DNA of 64,000 nt from Riptortus pedestris (GCA_019009955.1 CM032232.1:138446001-138510000), one strand, 5' to 3'; positions 20,525-30,782 are shown, counted from the stretch's first letter. The notes: generated from the letters alone by a model not told the origin. Program-made: numbers and translations.

Positions 20525-22484
20525 CTGTTACCGCTCTAGCGGTCGCAATTTTTGTTTAATCATTACCAAACTTCATATTTAAGCGTTTTATGTAAAAAGA
20601 AAGATCAAGTTCGTTAACGGCTGAAATCGGACCAGTGGGAGGGGGGGTTTAGAGGGGAGGATTTTCGAAAATTCGAAATATCTCCGTTACTATACGTCGG
20701 ATCGAAAAATTATACAGAATCAATCTTATTACAAATTAAATTTACTATAAATATTGTTATATACATTTATTCTCTATCTTGAATAGTAACCGAGATATTT
20801 GCATTTTTCAGTTTTCACCAAACCGCCACTTCTACTCATGTTACGTAAACAATACTCTGATACATAATAAATCACATTATTGGAAGTTTAAATACCAAAA
20901 ATTGTATTCAAGAGACCTTTATTATACGAGATAAATGCAAATATGCACTGGTGACTCCCCCCCCCCATCTTAAAGTTTTGGACTACTAAAATTTTATTGA
21001 TTGAGATAACAATTATTCTGACTCATTATTAATTACAGTACTAGATATAGTAAATAGTTCTCAATAAAATTAATGTGTTATATTCTGATATATTTCAGTA
21101 ATAGTTTTTCTTTCCGGTGTGAGGCGGGACCCGTTTGTTTACATTTCTAACCTAACGCTTCCTGTCGGCAGGCTATTGAAATTGGATGAAACATTTCTTA
21201 TTTCCGTTTGTATTTATTCACGGTGTTGTGTTAGCAGTATGTATATTTATCTATTGCTAAACTTCACGAGGGAATCTGCTTAGTTTACGCAGCCCCTGCG
21301 TGACGGACTTTTTGTTTCTTTCGTGTATGTTTGTTTGTTTGTTTGTTTGTTACCTTTTCACGCATAAACGGCTGAACTGAATTTTATGAAACTTAATATG
21401 TATATTACTACTAACCCAACTTAGACTTTAGGCTATATTAATTTTCTCTGAGACGAACAGGAGTGGGGGTTATAAGGAAAGCCTGAAATTAAAAATTGCG
21501 ATATTTCGTTTCCTATTGGTTTTTCGGCAAATATGCACATAACAAAAGTTGTTTATTTTGTAATTTAGAGTAACTTTTGTTATATGCACTTTTGCCTTAA
21601 ACGGAAGTATAAATGAGTTATACGCTAAAAACTATAGCGGGAGTCCACAATTTTATTTGGCACAAAAGACTCAACCGAACTAAACCAAACTCGGTATGTG
21701 AATTAGCACTAACGCTTTCCTTATAATAAGCCATACTAACATTTCTAGGGACGGGCAGGAGTGGGGGTTATAAGGGAGGCCTGAAATTAAAAATAGCGAT
21801 ATTTCGATGCCTATTGGATTTTTGGCAAATATGAACATAACAAAAGTTGTTTATTTTGTTATTTAGAGTAACTTTTGTAATACACACTTTTTTCGTATAC
21901 CGAATTATAAACGAGATATACGCTAAAACCTATAGCGGAAGTGAACAATTTTATTAGGGACAAAAGACTCAACCGAACTAAATAAAACAATCAGTATGTG
22001 TATTAGCACTAACGCCTTCCTTATAATAAGCCATACCAACATTTCTAGGGACGGGCAGGAGTGGGGGTTACAAGGGAGGCCTGAAATTAATAATAATGAT
22101 TTCCTATTGGGGTTTCGGCAAATATGCACATTACAAAAGTTGTTTATTTTGTTATTTAGAGAAATTTGCTCAACACTTCTTTTCAATATGAACTACCAGG
22201 TACCTCACCTGAAAAAATTAATTCAAATGTATGTCAATATTTTCTCCTTAATAATTCAAATCTATGCATAATGCACAGGAGACGTGAAATATGACAATAT
22301 GCAGGACAGTGAAGTCTTACATAAAAAAATAATTTTATTATTAACAAATGCCAACAACGAATTAACCCTAAACACTGGAACGGGTAAATGTCAAAATATT
22401 GTGCAAAGTAAAGCCTTGCCAAAAATATACCATCACCATTCAGCCTCAAATGAATTCCCGGGCGAAGCCGGGTATCTGAGCTAG
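20231..22484 (+). mobile_element. Helitron B copy 2, with internal 300-bp tandem units and a nested HINE
   Basis: It starts with AAATTGTAACCTCTGTCTG ten bases after the CTAG of copy 1, separated by TATATATATA. A HINE-like element splits GCATTTT and GTTTCTTTCG (20323-21310). Three tandem units start near 21481, 21779 and 22079 (periods 298 and 300). Each begins GCCTGAAATTAA, and the first two carry an inverted pair (CAAAAGTT..AACTTTTG). The 3' end is CCCGGGCGAAGCCGGG, TATCTGAG and CTAG (22481-22484), followed by T. No helicase frame is present, so it is non-autonomous. Confidence 0.85.
20323..21310 (+). mobile_element. HINE-like element, complete long form (reference copy)
   Basis: The 5' end AGCAGATTTCCCTT/AAGGGAAATCAGCT is a 28-nt palindrome with one mismatch pair. 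The 5' block holds TGTCCATCGATCCTACC and GAGGTCCGTTCAAAACTG. Next come (TA)n (about 20448-20520), TTTGTCTGTT, the hairpin ACCGCTCTAGCGGT, the G-run GGGAGGGGGGG and a long middle. The 3' end is GGAATCTGCTTAGTTTACGCAGCCCCTGCGTGACGGACTTTT, in which the inverted 5' terminus lies about 35 bp inside and is followed by a 6-bp hairpin. Asymmetric inverted ends, an internal microsatellite, a 3' hairpin and insertion in a T-run match HINE/DINE-1 elements, which are moved by Helentron Rep-helicases. That assignment is inference. It has no coding capacity. Confidence 0.85.
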
Positions 22485-22542
22485 TATATATATATATATA
22501 TATATATCTATATATATATATATATAGATATATAGACATATC

Positions 22543-22588
<46 letters not shown>
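22485..22588. repeat. (TA)n and (TG)n compound microsatellite
   Basis: TA with ATCTATA interruptions runs to about 22535. GTGTCT-free (TG)n follows for about 38 bp (22550-22588). Confidence 0.95.
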
Positions 22589-22591
<3 letters not shown>

Positions 22592-23147
22592 CTATAATGA
22601 CTTGAAACAAGGAATGCGCTATAATTGAACGTTGTAAATCCTGTTTACAGATACAAAAAGAATAGTACAATGAGAGAAGAAAGAAAATGGTGTTGCTTTT
22701 GTGGTCCCGCTTATTCAATCCTTTTGTCTCACTAATTATTTTACGAGCAAGAGAGGACTCATCTCTTACAGCCTCGTATATAATTTATAATTGGCGTCTC
22801 CAACTCAGGGGGAAGAAATTAAATTAACAAGAGTTTCTCGACAAGGCGCACACTGAAGAAGAAGATTATGAGGAGAGGAACATAAACAAACAGAGGTGAG
22901 GTGGAGTGAAGGAAGTAATAACAGCCTCCCATTCCAAGTTGCCTGGGAACGTTCACATACATCAGCTGACTCGCTTGGAAAGGTTCAGAGAAGATAAGGT
23001 TATCTCATCAACCGAATGGTAAACCGGTTCAGTTACAGGCTTAATTTGGTTTTATATGCGTCGGTCCAGGCTCTATAGTGCCACATTCATTCTACAACTA
23101 TTGGGTGATTATGATAACAACTAAAATGTTTTTATGAATACAATTTT
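22589..23147. other. Unique-looking stretch
   Basis: About 560 bp show none of the window's repeat families and no supported coding frame. It is a candidate for host sequence between element clusters. Confidence 0.4.
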
Positions 23148-24090
23148 AGCAGATTTCCCTCACAGGAGCCAATGATGTTTTATTACTGGTACGATTTTGG
23201 AACAATTTCTTCAGATTTCCATCGATTCTACCAAAGAAACGACGAAATTAAGCACCGAACAAAATTAAATATTTAAGCATGTATACTCGTAAATACAATA
23301 TATACTTGGTTGTTACCGCTCTATCAGTAGCATTTTAGCAGATTTCCCTTAAGGGAAATCAGCTATTGAGGTCGTACTCATGACGCGATTTTCGAAAATT
23401 TTCTTCAAATGTCCATCGATCCTACCCAGGAGATGACGAAAAAGAGGTCCGTTCAAAATTATATATATATTTGTCTGTTAACGCTCTAGCGGTCGCAATT
23501 TTTGTTTGATCATTACCAAACTCGATATTTAAACGTTTTATGCAAAAAGACAGATCAAGTTCGTTAATGAGTGAAATCGGACCAGTGGGAGGGGGGGATT
23601 TTCGAAAATTAGAAATACCTCCGTTACCATACGTCGGATCAAAAGAATGTACAGAATCAATCTTATTGTAAAATAAATTTGCTATAAATATTGTTCTATA
23701 CATTTATTCTCTATCTTGAATATTAAACGAGATATTTGCATTTTTATTCAATTCGGGCCGTTAACGAACGTTTGAGATTCCCGCCAAAAGCTAGTTCGGC
23801 CCTTTGGCGTAACTGTTCGGCTCTCGTATGGAGATTTCTCTATTGTATAACTTCACGTGGGAAATCTGCTTAGTTTACGCAGCCCCTGCGTGACGGACTT
23901 TTGTTTAATCGCTACCAAATTCGACCTATATACTTTGCATTTAACACCAAAACTCTAGTAGATTAACGGCTGAAATAAGGCAGGGAGGAGGAAGGGTGAG
24001 AGTTAGTTGGACTTAAAAGTTTTAGCGACTGAAGTGAAAATTGGATGAGTATATATGAAGGTTTAGAAAAGGTTGAAATAAATACAGATA
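23148..24090 (+). mobile_element. HINE-like element (outer), diverged, hosting another copy
   Basis: A diverged 5' end (AGCAGATTTCCCTCACAGGAG) and 5' block run to TTGTTACCGCTCTATCAGTAGCATTTT at 23336. The copy resumes at 23903 with GTTTAATCGCTACCAAATTCG and its central block, fading near 24090. It is older than the insert by its higher divergence from the other copies. Confidence 0.75.
23337..23900 (+). mobile_element. HINE-like element nested in a HINE-like element
   Basis: A complete short copy runs from AGCAGATTTCCCTTAAGGG to GCGTGACGGACTTTT. It sits inside the T-run of the outer copy's CAATTTTTGTTTAATC sequence, which is intact in other copies. The middle is a short variant (CGGGCCGTTAACGAACG..CCCGCCAAAAGC), shared with 56455. 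Confidence 0.85.
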
Positions 24091-24094
24091 ATTA

Positions 24095-24360
24095 TGAACG
24101 GACGTCGTTTTCATCATCTAATTGGTAGGTTCTATGAACATTTGAAGGAAATTTTCGAAAATTGCTTCCCTTAAGGGAAATCAGGTTGACTCCGCTAATA
24201 TTTTAGCCAGGAAAAACATTAAAATTGAAGAAATATTTTAGACAATTGAAATTCCAAAAACATTTTATTTGATATTTTGATCATGCTCTCAGTGAAATTG
24301 ATAGACATTTGAAGAAATGTTTTGAAAATCGTACAACCTCAATGAGAAGAAATCTGCTAA
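24095..24360 (-). mobile_element. HINE-like 5' fragments (two pieces)
   Basis: The first piece reads TATGAACGGACGTCGTTTTC to CCCTTAAGGGAAATCAGG (24095-24185). The second reads AGACATTTGAAGAAATG to GAAATCTGCTAA (24300-24360). Both are inverted 5' ends with the rest missing. Confidence 0.6.
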
Positions 24361-24654
24361 ATAAAGTTAGCACCTATGCAAAAATTAGCAGATAGGGCAG
24401 AGATAGCACAGTCTCTGGGTCATGTTTGACGTTTAATTTGTACTCTGTGCACACTTTGATAGAATGTGCCCAACCTCTTTGGATTCATTGAATCAAAGTA
24501 AGAAGAACCGTTGACCATCTTGTTAGTGGCGGCGATATATTGGCGATGGGGAACCAGTCCGCCCTTGCTCTGCAGTCAGAAGGCCAAGGCTGTGCCCTCT
24601 CTACCTCTCACCTATCGTTCACCAACGAGGGCCGTTCACTCTACTAAATCTCTT

Positions 24655-25065
24655 AGCACTTATTGAGGTTGTACTCATGATACGATAGTCTAAAAAGTTC
24701 TTCAAATGTCCATCGATCATACATAGTAGATGTTGAAAATGAGGTTCACTCATCCATTTCCATTTGATAGAATCTCTACACTTGTCTCTCATTGCTCTAG
24801 CAGCCTCAATTTTATTGTTATTGTTACCAAACTCGATATTTTAATGTTTTGGGTACAACTAAAGATTAATATTAATTAATGGCTGATATCTCTGTTATTA
24901 TACGCCTGAACGAAAATTGTTTAGAACAATCTTATAGCAAATTTCATTTATGGGCTATTGCATTTTGTAGTTTTCAACGAGTTAAACCTCCACTCCTTCT
25001 TATGCGATATAATAATAAGCTGTTATATCATGAACCTCAAATGCCAGCCAAATGGTGTTTCCATT
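24655..25065 (+). mobile_element. HINE-like fragment, diverged
   Basis: It contains TTATTGAGGTTGTACTCATGA, TGTCCATCGATCATAC, then TACCAAACTCGATATTTTAATG and GCTGATATCTCTGTTATTATACG in family order. The microsatellite and both termini are missing or decayed. Confidence 0.6.
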
Positions 25066-25320
25066 GAACTTTTTCAGCATTCTGTCCACATTAAGATTCT
25101 TAAACAATCAACCTGTGGGTGATGTATTTAATTAACTAATTCCAATCGAAATAATCAATTGATGAAACGGAAATCGTAGGAAATTCACTGAGATATAATG
25201 AGTGCTCTTCAAGTAAGGTCGTTGTTACATTTTCCATCTTAAATTACAGTCATCTTCAACTCGATCGATATAAAATTGCTATTTATGTTGAACAAGAGCC
25301 GGACTCCATTACAGATTGTT

Positions 25321-26260
25321 ATTAAATGATAATGAGTGTTATCACAGTTTGTTATCAACTGTTAACGTAATTTAGAATAGCTTGTTATCAACTGTTAACG
25401 TAATTTAGAATAGCTTGTTATCAACTGTTAACGTATTCCATTATAGCATGTTATCAACATAGCTAGTTATATAGCTCGCTCCATCATAGCTACTTTTCGA
25501 CTGATAACCGGCTCCATCATAACTCCTTTTCGACTGATAACCGGCTCCATCATAACTCCTTTTCGACTGATAACCGGCTCCATCATAACTCCTTTTCGAC
25601 TGATAACCGGCTCCATCATAACTCCTTTTCGACTGATAACCGGCTCCATCATAACTCCTTTTCGACTGATAACCGGCTCCATCGTAACTCCTTTTCGACT
25701 GATAACCGGCTCCATCATAACTCCTTTTCGACTGATAACCGGCTCCATCGTAACTCCTTTTCGACTGATAACCGGCTCCATCATAACTCCTTTTCGACTG
25801 ATAACCGGCTCCATCATAACTCCTTTTCGACTGATAACCGGCTCCATCATAACTCCTTTTCGACTGATAACCGGCTCCATCATAACTCCTTTTCGACTGA
25901 TAACCGGCTCCATCATAACTCCTTTTCGACTGATAACCGGCTCCGCCATAGCTCCTTTTCAACTGATATCTAGCTCCACCATAGCTCCCTTTCAACTGAC
26001 ATCTAGCTCCGCCATAGCTCCTTTTCAACTGATATAGAACTCCTTTTATCAACTGTTAACGTACTCCATTATAGCATGTTATCAACATAGCTAATTATAT
26101 AGCTCGCTCCATCATAGCTACTTTTCAACTTTCAACTGATAACCGGCTCCATCATAACTCTTCTTCAACTGATAACCAGCTCCGTCATAGCTCCTTCTCT
26201 ACTGATAACCAACTCCATCCCAACTCCTTTTCAAGTGATAACGAGCTCCATTAAGACTCA
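25321..26260. repeat. Minisatellite with 33-bp core and flanking higher-order repeats
   Basis: About 14 nearly identical 33-bp units (ATAACTCCTTTTCGACTGAT plus AACCGGCTCCATC) run from about 25487 to 25950; two carry ATCGTAACT instead of ATCATAACT. Diverged units follow to 26260. A TTGTTATCAACTGTTAACG unit is repeated near 25336, 25381 and 25415. A block of about 100 bp (TCAACTGTTAACGTAYTCCATTATAGCATG to the first core unit) occurs at both ends (25424 and 26049). Because 33 is divisible by three, long frames stay open on the minus strand (203 and 160 aa, with the 11-residue repeat KRSYDGAGYQS in one). I do not call a gene. Confidence 0.95.
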
Positions 26261-26589
26261 GCGTTGTTCTGAATGAGAATGCAAAACGTGGCAAAGGATT
26301 TCCTGGGGTCGAAGGGTGAAGGAAGGTAGGCGTTCCATACCTCAACGCCTCCGCACACACGCTCGCGTATTACAATCCCAAATACCAATGTTTCAACATC
26401 GTTTATGTTGTTTCATCAATATATATTGGAAACAGTGTACACATAAATAGAACAGATATTCTGAAAATCAAATAGTTTTTCCTGGGTTTTCCAAAAAATT
26501 TTACTTCCTTACCTAATTATACAGAGAATTACAATATATAAATATATATTTTAGCCTCAAATTAGTTATGCCAATATATAAGTGCGTGC
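26261..26589. other. Unassigned stretch
   Basis: No element or coding frame recognised. AT-rich past 26400. Confidence 0.4.
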
Positions 26590-26825
26590 GTGCTAGTGTG
26601 TGTTTACATATACATATATTTATCTGTCAACTCTAAAACAATTTTTGTTAAATCGTTACCAAACTCGATGTTGAAGGGTTCCACACAAGTCAATGATTAA
26701 TCTTTGTTGTGACCCGAACATAAGCAGGAGAAAAGGAGGTTTAAAGAACGATTCCAATTAAAAAATCGATCTTGGTTATTATGAGTCGCATGGAATACGT
26801 TAAATAACTAATTGTTATAATTATT
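26590..26825 (+). mobile_element. HINE-like central fragment, diverged
   Basis: TATTTATCTGTCAACTCTA, CAATTTTTGTTAAATCGTTACC and AAACTCGATGTTGAAGGGTT match the block after the microsatellite. The copy fades after the purine-rich part near 26830. Confidence 0.5.
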
Positions 26826-26831
26826 TATGAA

Positions 26832-27015
26832 CGTTGTGCCTCTATGGCTAATTGAGGGGGGTTATCTACTGTTTACCACCCTTTTCTAAGCAGGATGGGA
26901 GTAAAGATTTTATTTAATGAGTTCGCCACTAAATAAATTCCTGTAGCCGGGGTGGAAACGAACTCGCCACTCTAGTTTACCAATTACCTCTAAACGTTTT
27001 TATTACATCTATTCT
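26832..27015 (-). mobile_element. tRNA-derived SINE, partial
   Basis: In inverted orientation it holds the family body: GTTATCTACTGTTTACCACCC, ATTTTATTTAATGAGTTCGCC and the B-box end GAACTCGCCACTCTAG. Compare the complete copy at 54130. Confidence 0.7.
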
Positions 27016-27478
27016 TTTTTGTTTACTTAAAGGCAGCTTGCATAGACCAAAAACTTGCGACGACGTTCAAAACGTTTGAAGTGCTAGAAGAAGAGGTATA
27101 GAATTAACAATAAAAACAACACCCCAATGTTGATACAGAGTTTTTTTTTTTTTTTCATTTCAAATAAAGGTTTTTACATAATTTAACAGGTTCATACATA
27201 TATATTTATAGACTAGCGGCTTCTCATTTTCTTAGAAAATACATTCTTTTTGATTTGGGATACAAATATTGGCTCTTTAAGAGTCTAATCCAATTGAAAA
27301 TTCACTCCATTTTTTTTTTATTTTACACATTTTCATTGCAGCATACAAATTGCACAACATACAAAATAAACTATGTATGTGAAAAAGTGATCTTCCATCT
27401 ATGAGTGGCTTTACCTAGAGGTCAAGTATTTTCGATGTATAATCGTTCATAATGATTTTACTGGAAAAATTTATAGTT
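27016..27478. other. AT-rich stretch, unassigned
   Basis: It contains a T16 run near 27140, and no recognised element or gene. Confidence 0.35.
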
Positions 27479-27515
27479 TGTTCGCTATTTATTAATGTCC
27501 ACTTTATAATAATAC

Positions 27516-28113
27516 TGTTGGGAAAATTAAATACATGAATAATCCTTCAGAGAGAGAGTCGCGTATTTGGAAAGTGTGATGTAGATCAAGGAAGCCGACA
27601 GAACGTCTAGCTCCTACTAGTCTCTTCTAGTCCAGACGTCGAAGGGTCCAGACAATTCCCCTTTGATATATGTCGACGACCTATATAAAGAACCAGCCAG
27701 CCGCGAGCGAGTCAGTTTTCTTCTCAAGTTCTCATATGTGCGTTCGGTGCTACAGTGCGACTAAGTGCAGTGCGGTAAAGTGTTTTTATAAGAAGAACAG
27801 TGTTGTGCCGTGACTGTAAGTAACAGTTTAGTGCCGTGTTCAAGACAGTGCAGTGCCGCGAAGTAAAAGACAGTGCAGTGCCGTGTTTTGGTGTACTTCA
27901 GAGACCATGAGTGAATTATTGGACTGTGTAATCTGAAGAACAGTGACGCTATCAGTTTATATTGTGAGTAGTAATTAAGAAAAATTACCAAGTGCATTGT
28001 GCATTGTGAAATAAATTGTGCAGTGATAAAAACTGTGAAACTTGTTAGTATTTAATTTTGCAATCCAAAAGAACTCTTATTAACAACGTTTATTATTGTA
28101 ATAAAACGTAACA
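27516..28113 (+). mobile_element. Solo LTR of an LTR retrotransposon
   Basis: The 598-bp LTR begins TGTTGGGAAA and ends GTAACA, giving TGTT..AACA termini, and is flanked by ATAC on both sides (27512-27515 and 28114-28117). It contains a TATA box (TATATAAA, 27682-27689), a plausible initiator TCAGTT at 27712 about 30 bp downstream, and AATAAA at 28010 and 28100. The leader is rich in AGTGCAGTGCCG repeats (27755-27880). No gag or pol sequence adjoins it. The 4-bp duplication fits Gypsy-type elements; the superfamily is an inference. Confidence 0.85.
27682..27717 (+). promoter_or_regulatory. LTR core promoter (TATA box and initiator)
   Basis: TATATAAA at 27682 and TCAGTT at 27712 have canonical spacing for RNA polymerase II. 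The predicted start is near 27714. Confidence 0.65.
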
Positions 28114-28317
28114 ATACTAATCATAAGACTAAATGGGACTGGCTTTCTATATGTTGCCTCTATTTTCTATTCAAGATGTGCTAAGGATTTTATTTAAGTA
28201 GTCAGTCACTAAATGAACTCCTATTCGCCCAGGAGAGAATCGAACTCGCAGCTCTAGGTTTACTAAGTGAGATTAAGACCAACTCCTTAACTCGCGTGGC
28301 TCACCTGAGGACCCCCA

Positions 28318-28866
<549 letters not shown>

Positions 28867-28879
28867 AACACGTAAGTAC

Positions 28880-29389
28880 ACGCACTTACAAACACTAAAG
28901 CATATTTTCGAAAAACAATAGTTATACACATGTATAATGCAGATCATGGATTTTTAATGAATTTTATTTGCTTAAATAATAATTTCCGACTCCAAAATAA
29001 AAATTCCACTCACAAACTATCTTCAATTCACTGTTTCCCGTTTACCTGCTCCACCACCCCTAAGCGTATTTCACCCTTCTAAACCTCCCCTCTGAACTTC
29101 TAAAATTCCAAGTGGAGGGGTTTGTCATCGAAAATTAGAGAATGGTGAAACACCGACAGCAGGAATAGATAGCCGAGAAAGCTATGAATCTTTAACTTCT
29201 GTCAGGCTGAAGAACTGAATAACTGTCAACTTATATTCTTGATTTTAATGTATGACGTGTAATTATGGGTTGAACAATACTCCATAATCGTATAGAATTA
29301 AGAAAATTTGACTTAAATTTAAAAAAAGTATATACTCTTAAGATTGTAATTCTACTTTATATAATTGTTTTCTTTATCTTCTTATTTCA
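28880..29389. other. Unassigned stretch
   Basis: AT-rich, with no recognised family or coding frame. Confidence 0.35.
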
Positions 29390-29572
29390 TAAGAGTTCGA
29401 TTCCCGCCTGGGCAATTGGAATTTATTTAGTGACAGAAATCATTAAATAAAATCCTTAGTCCAACCCCGGCTAGAAAAGAGTGGTAACCTGTAGATAACA
29501 CGTCCCGATTAGCCTAAGTTGCATAAAGTTGACGTTAATAAATAATAATTAATTAACTCTTACTTTATATTT
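29390..29572 (+). mobile_element. tRNA-derived SINE, 5'-truncated
   Basis: It starts at the B box (GAGTTCGATTCCCGCC) and continues ATTTATTTAGTGACAGAAATC, GGCTAGAAAAGAGTGGTAACC, GATAACACGTCCCGATTAGCC and AAGTTGACGTTAATAAATAA. The A-box half is missing. Confidence 0.85.
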
Positions 29573-29591
29573 TTATTATATTTTTTTGTGT

Positions 29592-29715
29592 TTAATTTTT
29601 AAATAAAATCCTGAGTCCCACCCTGGCTAGAAAAGGGTGGTAATCTGTAGATAACCCGTCCTAAATAGCCTTACATGCAAAAAGTGGACGTTAATGATAA
29701 TTTATTTAAATTTAA
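29592..29715 (+). mobile_element. tRNA-derived SINE, 3' half
   Basis: AAATAAAATCCTGAGTCCC, GGCTAGAAAAGGGTGGTAATC, GATAACCCGTCCTAAATAGCC and AAAGTGGACGTTAATG match the body and end of the previous copy. Same orientation, about 20 bp downstream. Confidence 0.8.
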
Positions 29716-30149
29716 TTTTTGTAGCGAACATTACTTTTTTCTTAACTCAACTTTTTTTTTATTTTAATTTTTAAGTAATTTTTAATAATTTTTAAGTTCA
29801 TCTGATTGATGATTTAGCTGTGTAGTCAGAAACTCATCAGCAGCCACACTCAAATCTTTAATAAAGTATTTTTCTCTTTCGTATTTTCGATTCAGTTATG
29901 ACTAATTGATTTTGAATGTAGTTATCTACCCTTAATTGGGTTAAATTATATATTTATCTACTTAACAAACGTTCTTTAGAACTTAATAAATATACTGACC
30001 GTGTCATTTTGTTTCAGGTGAGTAAATTATGAGTGAAAAATGAGAGGTTGAACAATAAAGGGTGAGTTTTGTTTAATTATAGCCATTAAGAACACAATAA
30101 ATAATTTTTATGAATTCAGTTTACATAGCAGAAAATAATTTGAACTTAA
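29716..30149. other. AT-rich stretch, unassigned
   Basis: No recognised feature. Confidence 0.35.
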
Positions 30150-30782
30150 TATAGACTTTTAGTGGATTTTTCTTAAGGGAAATATTATTATTATTGTTTA
30201 TTTGAGATGCCGCTACAATGGCGATTCATCTTTTAACATGTTAGAATATAATTTTACAAAATTAAATAAATATTAAAATTTTTACACAGCTAAATTTTAC
30301 AAATGTACAAAATAAATAGATTGGGCAAAAGTAAATATAAATTGTTAGTATATTTACAACATGAGGGAAAAAAACAAAATAAAAATAAAACAAAAAACTA
30401 AAAGAAAAACTATAAATAGTTAAACTGGAAGGAGCCAAAACTTATATTCCACGTACAGTAACTATATAGATATATATAACATTCATAATTGTGGATAATA
30501 GGTTTTATATTTCATCAAATGTCGGCCAGTAGTTCGCATACATTTGTAGCCCATGGCTACGTTTTTACTTCTGTGCAGTCAGTTAGTATGTGTTTTACAG
30601 TCAGCGTTCTGTTACAGGAGCGACATATAGGTTCATCTTGCCTGCTCATTAGATGAGAATGCGTTGGTCTAGTGTATCCTGTACGTACGCGTGCAAGTAC
30701 AATTATGGGGGAAATAGGCTATTGAGGTTGTACTCATGACGCGATTTTCGGTAAAACTCTTAACAGCGAGACGGGAAAATGT
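30150..30782 (+). mobile_element. HINE-like 5' end split by a LINE remnant
   Basis: The left part ends TTTTTCTTAAGGGAAAT (to 30183). The right part resumes GGCTATTGAGGTTGTACTCATGACG (30716) and runs to about 30780. GGGAAAT is present on both sides (30177-30183 and 30709-30715), the duplication made by the LINE insertion. Confidence 0.75.
30184..30708 (-). pseudogene. 5'-truncated LINE remnant: post-RNase H end and 3' UTR
   Basis: On the minus strand one frame reads VLARVRTGYTRPTHSHLMS, then CRSCNRTLTVKHILTDC, the C-terminal CX2CX7HX4C finger of I/Jockey/R1-type ORF2 proteins; a stop follows after about seven codons. The 3' UTR ends in GAATCGCCATTGTAGCGGCATC and AATAATAAT repeats. The same tail occurs alone at 62196-62262. 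It is a family distinct from the intact LINE and from the 11117 remnant. Confidence 0.8.

Larger units (their letters stand above)
27479..28315 (-). mobile_element. tRNA-derived SINE split by a solo LTR
   Basis: The right part (28114-28315) holds the head, with an inverted B box (GAATCGAACTC) and body. The left part (27479-27515) holds the SINE 3' end (TTTATTAATGTCCACTTTATAAT). Joined across the LTR they align with the copies at 29390 and 54130, which shows the LTR is a later insertion. Confidence 0.85.

Noticed and set aside
25487..25950. Regular direct repeats resembling a CRISPR array
   Set aside because: Units are contiguous with no unique spacers, there are no cas genes, and the context is eukaryotic.
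25441..26052. 203-aa minus-strand frame with an 11-residue repeat
   Set aside because: The 33-bp unit is a multiple of three and lacks stops, so several frames are open at once; there is no promoter, signal or non-repeat domain.
27516..28113. Host promoter for a downstream gene
   Set aside because: TATA and initiator lie inside a unit with LTR termini and a 4-bp duplication, and no gene follows.
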